From Sodalis-like endosymbiont of Proechinophthirus fluctus (GTDB lineage: Bacteria; Pseudomonadota; Gammaproteobacteria; Enterobacterales; Enterobacteriaceae), in assembly GCF_001602625.1 (NCBI RefSeq), contig NZ_LECR01000030.1, positions 5,942 through 13,048 on the forward strand: a DNA stretch of 7,107 nucleotides, in the 5' to 3' direction. The notes beneath the pieces are model-generated. The model did not search any database and was not told where the DNA came from. It was given only the letters and a program-made list of their open reading frames with translations. Every line of letters begins with the position of its first letter. Position 1 is the first letter of the stretch. Position numbers and translations under genes: made by a program. This document shows, piece by piece, positions 1-5,799 of this stretch.

Positions 1-219
1 GTACTGGCTGTCGGTGCTGAGCAAGACCTCACAGGCGTCCGCTAGCCCTTCCAGCGCCACGATGGCCGCCATCAACTCCATGCGGTTGTTGGTGGTCAGG
101 TTATAACCAGCGCTGAATGTTTTTTCATGCTGTTTATAGCGCAATATAGCGCCATAGCCGCCGGGGCCAGGATTGCCCAAGCACGAACCGTCGGTGAAAA
201 TTTTAACCTGTTTGCGCAT
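1..219 (-). CDS. rnhA: Ribonuclease HI, N-terminal part (cut by window edge)
   Basis: Cytosolic endonuclease that cuts the RNA strand of RNA-DNA hybrids, acting on R-loops and primer remnants. Translation from the ATG at 219-217 begins [20 protein letters not shown] and runs without interruption to the window edge, ending ...STDSQY. It is collinear with E. coli RNase HI residues 1-73. Three of the four catalytic acidic residues are visible at their expected positions: D10 (FTDGS), E48 (RMELM) and D70 (STDSQ); the fourth (D134) lies outside the window. The [10 protein letters not shown] helix is also intact. The gene is divergent from dnaQ with a 52-bp gap, the classic enterobacterial rnhA/dnaQ arrangement in which the promoters overlap. 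The Shine-Dalgarno sequence is weak. Nothing visible suggests inactivation, but about half of the protein is not seen. Confidence 0.97.
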   Translation of the reverse strand, partial: MRKQVKIFTDGSCLGNPGPGGYGAILRYKQHEKTFSAGYNLTTNNRMELMAAIVALEGLADACEVLLSTDSQY

Positions 220-271
220 CTCTGGTAAACTTGCTTCATGTTAAATACCAAGTCTGACATAAACGAGCACT

Positions 272-1021
272 ATGAGCACTAACATTACGCGACAGATTGT
301 TCTGGATACTGAAACCACCGGCATGAACAAGTTGGGTATACACTACGAAGGACACCGAATTATTGAAATCGGTGCGGTAGAGGTCATTAATCGCCGATTG
401 ACTGGCTGGCACTTCCATGTCTATCTGAAACCGGACCGGCTGGTAGACCCCGAAGCATTCAATGTCCACGGCATCAGCGACGAGTTTCTGGCGGATAAAC
501 CGACGTTTGCCGACGTGGCGGATGAATTTTTACAGTTCATTCGCGGCGGCGAATTGATCATTCATAACGCCCCCTTCGATATCGGCTTTATGGACTATGA
601 GTTTGCGATGCTTAATCGCGGTATCGCTAAAACCGACACTTTTTGCAGGGTAACGGATAGCCTGCTGCTGGCGCGCAAAATGTTCCCCGGTAAGCGCAAT
701 AGTTTAGATGCGCTGTGTGACCGCTATCTAATCGATAAGAGTAAGCGTACCCTTCACGGAGCTTTGCTCGATGCCGAAATCCTGGCTGACGTTTTCTTGA
801 TGATGACTGGCGGACAGACCGCCATGCGTTTTGCGACGGAAGGGGAGCAGGAGCAGTGCGAAGCGGACGATACCGTGCAAATTCAGCGGCTGCAGCGTGC
901 ACAGACGTCGCTGAAGATCGTTTATGCCAGCTATGAGGAATTCGTAGCCCACGAGCAGCGGTTGGATCTAGTGCAGAAAGAGGGCGGCAGCTGCCTATGG
1001 CGGAAAGAGAGCCCCGCGTAA
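272..1021 (+). CDS. dnaQ: DNA polymerase III epsilon subunit (3'-5' proofreading exonuclease)
   Basis: Encodes 249 aa of the proofreading subunit of the replicative polymerase; in the core it binds alpha through its C-terminus and theta through the exonuclease domain. The DEDDh exonuclease residues are all present: D12 and E14 (LDTETTG), D103 (FDIGF), H162 and D167 (LHGALLDA). The clamp-binding motif known in E. coli as QTSMAF at 182-187 appears here as QTAMRF. The C-terminal alpha-binding segment is conserved, including RLDLVQKEGGSCLW. The protein is 6 aa longer than the 243-aa E. coli form, with differences in the linker near residues 190-205 and an added KESPA tail. The ATG at 272 is chosen because MSTNITRQIVLDTETTG aligns from residue 1 with E. 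coli; the ribosome binding site (about 262-267) is weak. The frame is clean, so the gene appears functional and under selection. Confidence 0.98.
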   Translation: MSTNITRQIVLDTETTGMNKLGIHYEGHRIIEIGAVEVINRRLTGWHFHVYLKPDRLVDPEAFNVHGISDEFLADKPTFADVADEFLQFIRGGELIIHNAPFDIGFMDYEFAMLNRGIAKTDTFCRVTDSLLLARKMFPGKRNSLDALCDRYLIDKSKRTLHGALLDAEILADVFLMMTGGQTAMRFATEGEQEQCEADDTVQIQRLQRAQTSLKIVYASYEEFVAHEQRLDLVQKEGGSCLWRKESPA

Positions 1022-1112
1022 AGCGAGTAAAATCATTCCGTCAGGTAAAAATGAATGAATGCAGCAGCGTGCTCATCTATCAGCAAATGATTTTACGACG
1101 TTATGAAAAGCA

Positions 1113-1141
1113 TTGACGTTACTCAGTCGCGATTTTACTAT
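1113..1141 (+). promoter_or_regulatory. Sigma-70 promoter of the aspV tRNA locus
   Basis: A TTGACG -35 box (1113-1118) and a TACTAT -10 box (1136-1141) are separated by exactly 17 bp. They are followed by a C-rich discriminator, GCCTCGC (1144-1150), of the kind found at stringently controlled stable-RNA promoters. The tRNA body begins about 34 bp past the -10 box, leaving a short 5' leader. The promoter looks good even though the tRNA it serves is damaged. Called from pattern only. Confidence 0.7.
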
Positions 1142-1174
1142 TTGCCTCGCTTTCCCGACGGAGCACAGGTGCGT

Positions 1175-1253
1175 GGTGCAGTAGTTAGGTCGGTTAGAAT
1201 ACCTGCCTGTTACGCAGGGGGTCGCAGTTTCGAGTCCTGTCCGTATACCGCTA
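1175..1253 (+). tRNA. aspV: Decayed tRNA-Asp gene (aspV locus), anticodon now GTT; probable pseudogene
   Basis: The position directly after dnaQ and the sequence identify the aspV tRNA-Asp locus. The D-loop/anticodon region (1189-1222, including GTCGGTTAG and CCTGC...GCAGG) and TTCGAGT T-loop match enterobacterial tRNA-Asp. The anticodon stem is a perfect 5 bp (1202-1206 with 1214-1218), but its loop reads CTGTTAC, so the anticodon at 1209-1211 is GTT (Asn) instead of GTC. Other damage: C13 of the D-stem is changed, one T-stem pair (53:61) is lost, the acceptor 3' strand CCGTATACC is 2 nt too long and pairs poorly with GGTGCAG, and the terminal CCA reads CTA. Total length is 79 nt against the usual 77. 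Most likely a pseudo-tRNA; charging and processing would be impaired. The alternative is a tRNA undergoing identity change, which the acceptor damage makes unlikely. Confidence 0.8.
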
Positions 1254-1306
1254 ACCATTCAAAAACTCCGTGCTTTAGGAGACACGAGGTTTTTGAATGG
1301 TTAGCG
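1249..1306 (+). terminator. Long hairpin, terminator of the aspV locus
   Basis: A perfect 18-bp inverted repeat (1249-1266 with 1289-1306) encloses a 2-nt internal mismatch, a further 4-bp stem (1269-1272 with 1283-1286) and a 10-nt loop. The inner part, AAAAACTCCGTG ... CACGAGGTTTTT, is a standard A-stem-U rho-independent terminator that could work in both directions. Unusually, pairing continues for 12 more base pairs (CGCTAACCATTC with GAATGGTTAGCG), and the left arm includes the last five bases of the tRNA body. In RNA this would sequester the tRNA 3' end. Confidence 0.65.
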
Positions 1307-1667
1307 CGGGGAACATGTCTTCGCGTACTGTCTCGATTATATTCAAGTTTAGGTCTAGATCAAGACGTTATTCCAGCTTCCGTCGCGCGGCGTAAACGTA
1401 AACTGTGGCGTATCAGGCACTCGTACGGTTGCTACGCGGCCCAGTGTCAACCTAATTTTAGGTTCAGATGGCAGCAGTGACGTTGCATAGAACGCATGGG
1501 CGGGAGGGATGCCGGTCATCGTTAAGGTGTGCGCGGCGCTGAATTCATCGCGTCAGTACAGGGTATTGGCATTATCGCCAGCGGTGAAAAAAGTCGCGAT
1601 TTTCCGACATAAAAAGTAACTGACAATCAGTAACGAGACAGAGAACAATAGTTTTGCTTTCAACGCT
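1307..1667. other. Stretch with no recognisable gene (about 360 bp)
   Basis: All frames are interrupted. The plus frame holding VNVNCGVSGTRT...LILGSDG and, further on, MPVIVKVCAALNSSRQYRVL, and a minus-strand frame holding TLGRVATVRVPDTPQFTFTP, both look coding-like, but I cannot assign either to a family. It may be the eroded remnant of one or more genes that once lay between aspV and puuE. No promoter, repeat or RNA structure could be supported apart from the hairpin at its left edge. Confidence 0.4.
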
Positions 1668-2610
1668 AATTACCTAAGCGATTTTATCGGTTATTCTGGA
1701 AAGCCCCGCATGCCGACTTGTCCCCCGGGCAGGCACGTATCGTGGTGCAGTTTGTCCTGAATTATGAAGAATGGGCTGAAAATCATATTCTGCATGGGTA
1801 CGTGGGTTCCGAACAATTTCTTTCCAATATCATTGGCGCCGCTAGTTATCCAGAAAGATAGATGTTGATGGATTCGGTATAATGACTCCCGGGTAATACG
1901 ACTCCCAGGCCGGTTTTTGTCGGATTCACTAGGAATATTGGCTGGCCCCAGTCTGCCGTTGACCGTCTTTGGCGCAGCCATGGTGCTGCTGCACAATCCG
2001 ACGGCGGAGGCATTAAGGTGGCTGACCATGGTGTGGTCAGCCACGGCTGGCACTAGCTGCATTATCGGGGATTCGACGCTAAAGACCGAACGACAACATA
2101 TGCAGCAGGAAATAAACGTGTTGACGTAACTGTTTAGTACACGGTCACTGGGTTGGTATACCGGCCATGATAGCCTTAACACTCGGCAGTTGGTGGTTGA
2201 GCAGAAGGGCTTCTAATACGGCAGAGATAGATATTATTACGGCGACGATCTGCTGTTTTGGACGCAGGTAACCTGGCGGGACGAGACGGCAAAACCGCAT
2301 TTAATCATCTTCTATACTCTGGAGGTCAACGATATGCGTTTCACCACGCCCCAGGGGTTAACAGCGGTGAGCAGTTCTTCACTTATATGCGAGACAGCTT
2401 CGATGTGTTCTACCCTGAAAGGGAGAGGTCGCCGAAGATGTTTTCCATCGGCATGCATAGCCGAATTTTAAGCAGTCCGGGACGCTTTCGCATATACTGC
2501 TGCCGTTTCTTGATTATATTCAGCAGCACGAACGAGTATGGATTTGCCGTCGCCAGGATATCGCTGATCACCGGATCACCCACCTTCCCATTCCCTATCA
2601 GGAAGCGTAC
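1668..2610 (+). pseudogene. puuE: Allantoinase PuuE-type (polysaccharide deacetylase fold), frameshifted
   Basis: Remnant of a PuuE-type allantoinase, a polysaccharide-deacetylase-like enzyme that opens the allantoin ring to allantoate in purine catabolism. Family segments appear in order across shifting frames: NYLSDFIGYSGKP (1668 on), QARIVVQFVLNYEEWAENHI then FLSNIIGA (to a TAG at 1859-1861), PLTVFGAAMVLLHNPTAEA (about 1959-2015), LGWYTGHDSLNTRQLVVEQ (about 2150-2207), DDLLFWTQV, VNDMRFTTPQG, then NSGEQFFTYMRDSFDVFYPE and SPKMFSIGMHSRI...SPGRF in another frame, and finally CRRQDIADH near the C-terminus. There are at least four frame changes plus in-frame stops, for example TAA at 2214-2216. 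The original start codon is not visible; the 3' end is approximate. Near full-length gene, clearly dead. The puuE call rests on remembered family sequence. Confidence 0.82.
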
Positions 2611-2765
2611 CGACGCAGGAAGAATAACGATAAGGACTCCGTACGCCAGCTCGCCCCACTAAGGCATCACACTAATGTTGTCGCTCTCCATTGCTTTAGC
2701 TAGCTGACATGAACGGCCAGACCGACGCCTTGCTGGCACGGTTAGTACGCCGCAGGTTAAGGTGT
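2611..2765. other. Gap between the puuE and ybdL remnants; no assignable gene
   Basis: A short plus-strand run starting at the ATG near 2709 reads MNGQTDALLARLVRRRLRC before a stop. It looks coding-like but is only 19 residues and matches nothing I recognise. The lost C-terminal two thirds of the ybdL-type gene should have occupied this side of the remnant, so a deletion junction probably lies here. Confidence 0.35.
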
Positions 2766-3178
2766 TAGGCTGAAACGGTCAGCATCGCGCCAGGGTTATC
2801 ATAGCTGGGATCGAAACAGATCATTTCATCCCCCGGGCGCACCAGCGCGCTGATGGTGGCAAACAGCACCTCGGTCGCGCCGGCGGTGACCGCGTCACCT
2901 TGGTCTTGACGTCGGGACACCAGCCGTAGAGCTGCGCCGTTTTAGCAGCGGCGCAAAGCCGGTCATAGGGGGTATATTGATTGACACCCTGACTGATGTG
3001 CTAGGCCAGTCGGGATTTCAAATAGTTGGGACCGTCAAGATCGCGAAAACCCTGGGAAAAGTTGATCTCCTGGATGATGGTGTCGCGTCAGCGTGCTTAT
3101 TTGGGTAAATTTTGGGTAAAGATAGTGGAGTAGTGCTCAGCGCTAGGAGCTTACTTTGCAGGATAAGTAGGTCATCAT
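2766..3178 (-). pseudogene. ybdL: Methionine/glutamine-type PLP aminotransferase (YbdL/MtnE-like), truncated and frameshifted
   Basis: N-terminal remnant of a class I PLP aminotransferase close to E. coli YbdL, which transaminates methionine-type substrates. On the minus strand, from near the ATG at 3178-3176, the remains read LQSKLLALSTT, FTQISTLTRHH, INFSQGFRDLDGPNYLKSRL, then a TAG, HISQGVNQYTPYD, LYGWCPDVK, and after a frameshift TVTAGATEVLFATISALV and DEMICFDPSYDNPGAM, before a stop near 2766. These correspond to roughly the first 130 residues of a protein of about 386. The region with the PLP-binding lysine is absent. An 11-bp tandem duplication (TTTGGGTAAA at 3100-3109 and 3111-3120) breaks the frame inside the IFTQMSAL block. 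In relatives such genes can sit beside an omega-amidase (yafV), but none is seen here. Confidence 0.85.
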
Positions 3179-3394
3179 GGTTAATGACTCCTGGTAGCCG
3201 GATTTTTAGCCAAAATAACATGCTAGCGATAATTGACAATTAAGACGTGTAGGCGGCTAAATGTCTACTGCAACTGTGGTAAAAATTTTTTTGAAGATGG
3301 TTAACAAATATATTCAGTGACAATCCCTCTATCTAACGCCTTCATGATGAAGGTTTCTTTCGGCAATATGACCAATAGAATTGGCATAATTACG

Positions 3395-3986
3395 ACGAAA
3401 AAGACGTTTTTACCTCTGGCTATCGGGCTTGCTGTTGGCTGCGGGTATCGACCAGGCAAAAACGGAAATCTACCATCTGGATCCCAAGCGTACTTCGCTG
3501 GTGTTCCCGTAGAATCATTTCGGATTTTTCAACCCTAGCGCCAACTTTTCCGCTATTACTGGTACTATTGTGCTGGATAATACGGCTATCGCGAATGCCA
3601 AAGTAGGTGTCACTATTCCGGTTAAAATGTGGATATCCATAATGGAGGCGCTGAACGATGAATTCAAAGGTACAGAATATTTTTCTATCAGAAACAGTAT
3701 ATTAACGCGACATTTCACAGCACTAAAATCGTCAGCAAAGGCGATGATCGTTATCAGGTCTTTAGCGATTTGACTGTTAAGGTGAGGGTATCAGCCGTCC
3801 AGCCATATTGGATGCGGTGTTGAATAAGCAGGGCGAACATCCTAAGCCTATGGCCAAAAAAGCCGCCGTGTATTTCACAATACCATCACCATAATCAAGC
3901 ATTCAGAATTTAAAATGGGGCAGTTCATGCCCAACGTCAGCGATGACATTACCATCGGCATTTCGACGGAAGCGCTGGTCGAGTAA
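3395..3986 (+). pseudogene. YceI-family periplasmic protein, frameshifted
   Basis: YceI proteins are secreted lipocalin-like beta-barrels that bind polyisoprenoid-type lipids in the periplasm. The signal peptide is visible as KKTFLPLAIGLAVG, then after a frameshift LLAAGIDQAKTEIYHLDPKR. Next come TSLVFP, a stop, NHFGFFNPSANFSAITGTIV, LDNTAIANAKVGVTIPVK, LNDEFKGTEYF, (shift) INATFHSTKIVSKGDDRYQV, FSDLTVK, (shift) GISRPAILDAVLNKQGEHP, MAKKAAV and (shift) HSEFKMGQFMPNVSDDITIG, ending ISTEALVE at the TAA 3984-3986. The stop is TGG to TAG in the conserved SWNHFGF motif. The likely original start, ATG of MKKTF, now reads ACG at 3395-3397. At least four lesions, so inactive. It is a YceI paralogue rather than the E. 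coli yceI orthologue, so I give no symbol. Confidence 0.87.
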
Positions 3987-4009
3987 TATCCCCTCGCGCC
4001 ACCCTGCCA

Positions 4010-4040
4010 TCCCGCCTCCTCATGAAGCGGGGCTTTTTTC
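4010..4040 (+). terminator. Rho-independent terminator after the YceI-like pseudogene
   Basis: CCCGC (4011-4015) pairs with GCGGG (4027-4031), with possible inner pairs 4017-4018 with 4024-4025, followed by six T residues (4034-4039). It lies 24 bp after the stop codon of the YceI remnant, on the same strand, and would insulate the gmhA promoter region from upstream transcription. Confidence 0.65.
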
Positions 4041-4365
4041 TACCTAGAGTCTAATCAATAGCGCAAGATCCGGCGACTAATCCGGGGCTTCGGTATTCAA
4101 CGAAAAAGGTAGGTTGGCCTTAGCCCTGTTACCGCGTTATACGATGAAGATGGTAGACCCCTATCGCTTCTGTCGCCCTATTCGTCAGAACAATGTTATA
4201 TAATTACAATTATTAAATAAAATATAAATATACTTATTATATTTATATTTTATGAGATGGCACAAAATCACGGCTTGAACGTCGCTTCTCACGATAAGAG
4301 CATTCCGGTAAACTGCAGCCGGAAAATTTCATCCATTCGCTAGCCTTGATTGAGGGACGATCCCA
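4041..4365. other. 325-bp intergenic region upstream of gmhA
   Basis: No gene could be recognised on either strand. In E. coli and many relatives fadE lies divergently upstream of gmhA; I searched the minus strand for its N-terminus and did not find it, so it appears deleted or eroded beyond recognition. The region turns extremely AT-rich at about 4194-4253 and contains the hairpin listed separately. The gmhA promoter probably lies here, but no -35/-10 pair was convincing. The Shine-Dalgarno sequence for gmhA is GAGGG at 4352-4356, 9 nt before the ATG. Confidence 0.5.
4217..4253. repeat. AT-only perfect inverted repeat (16-bp arms, 5-nt loop)
   Basis: The arms 4217-4232 and 4238-4253 are perfectly complementary, consist only of A and T, and are separated by CTTAT. 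The element ends 112 bp before the gmhA start codon. It is not followed by a T-run, so it is not a typical terminator. It could be a cruciform-prone site, an UP-element-like promoter part, or the result of AT-biased mutation. Confidence 0.75.
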
Positions 4366-4950
4366 ATGTATCAGGATTTGATCCGCAACGAACTTAACGA
4401 AGCCCTGAAAACGCTGCAAAATTTCCTTAACGACGAGCGCCATATCCAGTCTATTGAAGACGCGGCTAAATTGATTGCCGATACCTTTAAAGCCGGCAGA
4501 AAAGTTCTCTCTTGCGGTAACGGCGGTTCCCACTGCGATGCGATGCATTTTGCCGAAGAATTAACCGGTCGCTATCGCGAAAATCGCCCTGGCTATCCCG
4601 TTATCGTCATTTCCGACCCCAGTCATCTCTCCTGCGTGAGCAACGATTTCGGTTATGAGCAGGTCTTCTCGCGTTATGTTGAAGCGGTAGGCAATCAGGG
4701 CGATGTTCTGGTCGGTATTTCTACCTCCGGCAACTCGGCGAATATCATCCGCGCCATTGATGCCGCGCGTGCCAAAGGGATGCAGGTTATCGTCCTTATT
4801 GGCAAAGAGGGCGGTAAAATGGCCGGCAGCGCAGATGTAGAAATTCGCGTCCCCCATTTCGGCTATGCCGATCGCATTCAGGAAATCCATATCAAGGCCA
4901 TTCATATTCTGATACTGCTCATCGAGAAAGAAATGGCCGTGCAGGGATAA
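4366..4950 (+). CDS. gmhA: Sedoheptulose 7-phosphate isomerase (LPS heptose biosynthesis)
   Basis: Cytosolic SIS-domain isomerase (lpcA in older naming) that converts sedoheptulose 7-phosphate to D-glycero-manno-heptose 7-phosphate, the first step toward ADP-heptose for the LPS inner core; the family forms homotetramers. It has 194 aa against 192 in E. coli, with very high identity from [13 protein letters not shown] to the C-terminal [12 protein letters not shown]. The proposed catalytic pair E65 (FAEELTGR) and H180 (IKAIHIL) is present, as are the phosphate/sugar-binding STSGNS loop (119-124), the [13 protein letters not shown] block (50-62), D94 and Q172. The start is fixed by alignment and by GAGGG at 4352-4356. 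It is the only intact gene in the last 6 kb of the window, which points to selection for retained LPS core. The downstream yafJ remnant begins 33 bp after its stop. Confidence 0.98.
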   Translation: MYQDLIRNELNEALKTLQNFLNDERHIQSIEDAAKLIADTFKAGRKVLSCGNGGSHCDAMHFAEELTGRYRENRPGYPVIVISDPSHLSCVSNDFGYEQVFSRYVEAVGNQGDVLVGISTSGNSANIIRAIDAARAKGMQVIVLIGKEGGKMAGSADVEIRVPHFGYADRIQEIHIKAIHILILLIEKEMAVQG

Positions 4951-4983
4951 CCCAGACCTGCAGGGGATCGACAGTAGAGGGGT

Positions 4984-5797
4984 ATGTATGAATTACTCGG
5001 TATGAGTGCTAATATACCAACAGATATTTGTTTCAGATTTTCTGACTTGGTGCTGCTTTCCGACCTTGGTGCTGTGTGGCGCGGCTAGACCGGACCGCAT
5101 GCGGCTAAACCGGACCGCATAAGGAAAACTGAGGAATCACCTTTTACGAAGGACTGGGCTGTCTGTCGTACACTCAAGGATCCGTTGCCCAGCACAGACT
5201 CGCATATCGCCCGTCTGGTGTGGGATTGATCCTATCAAATCCCACGCGTAGTCTCCCATAATTCGCCAGGCTAATCGCGGCAGGGTGGCGCTGGAGAATA
5301 CCTACTATTTACCTGAGAACTCTGGGGCTGCCACTGGACCTCTGCCCACAATGGCCGGTTGATTGGCTATCGAACGCTGAAAACCGGCAATTTTCGTCCG
5401 GTGGGGGGCCAGACCCGATAGCGAGCAGGCTTTTTTCTGGCTGCTTGCCAGCTTGGCAGAACGCTATCCGCAAACGCTGCGCTACTGGCCGTCAGTGTTT
5501 CGCTATATTGCTGGCTTAGCGGATTCACTGCAGCAAAAAGGGATTTTCAGTATACTGCTGTCTGACGGCTGTTACCATGATTTATTGTTCAAACAATCTG
5601 CAATTGGATAACCGGGCATGCGCCGTTTGGGAAAGCCACGCTGCTTGATCAGGATGTGGAAATCGATTTTCAAAAGTAGACCATGCTAATGACGTGGTCA
5701 AGGGATAGCCACCAAGCTGGGTGACCGGCAACTAAACCTGGCAGCGAGTAGCGACTGGTAATGAGTATTATTCTGGCTTGGCGAGCGCGAATTGTAA
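4984..5797 (+). pseudogene. yafJ: YafJ, class II glutamine amidotransferase-like protein, frameshifted
   Basis: Remnant of a YafJ-family Ntn-type glutamine amidotransferase, normally about 255 aa and downstream of gmhA in enterobacteria. It begins MYELLGMSANIPTDICFRFS; the family reads MCELLGM, so the catalytic nucleophile Cys2 has become Tyr. It continues TGPHKEN(stop)GITFYEGLGC, RTLKDPLPSTDSHIARLVWD, ELWGCHWTSAHNGRLIGYRT, LKTGNFRPVGG, KGIFSILLSDG, APFGKATLLDQDVEIDFQK and finally LFWLGEREL followed by TAA at 5795-5797. Lesions include many frame changes, TGG to TGA in the GWGITFYE motif, a near-identical 20-bp tandem duplication (5081-5120) and an older duplication of about 18 bp (5039-5074). 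It was probably co-transcribed with gmhA. It converges with, and meets, the yafK remnant at its 3' end. Confidence 0.92.
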
Positions 5798-5799
5798 CA

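Noticed and set aside
627..952. Two minus-strand open frames inside dnaQ
   Set aside because: Shadows of the conserved dnaQ gene.
1103..1480. 125-codon plus-strand open frame
   Set aside because: It runs straight through the tRNA promoter, the aspV tRNA body and its terminator, and has no protein-like composition.
1691..2182. 163-codon minus-strand open frame
   Set aside because: It lies antisense to the puuE remnant, whose plus-strand family segments explain the sequence.
1307..2765. Possible secretion or phage-derived cluster next to the tRNA gene
   Set aside because: The longer part reads as allantoinase and aminotransferase remnants; no integrase, transposase or att-like repeat was seen.
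3233..3262. TTGACA as a possible -35 box for the YceI-like gene
   Set aside because: No acceptable -10 box lies 16-18 bp downstream; CTAAAT at 3257 is poor.
4561..4905. 114-codon minus-strand open frame inside gmhA
   Set aside because: Shadow of the intact gmhA reading frame; no ribosome binding site or family match.
5081..5120. Two adjacent 20-bp repeats, considered as a CRISPR or iteron fragment
   Set aside because: Only two copies with no spacer, and removing one copy restores the yafJ alignment, so it is a tandem duplication.
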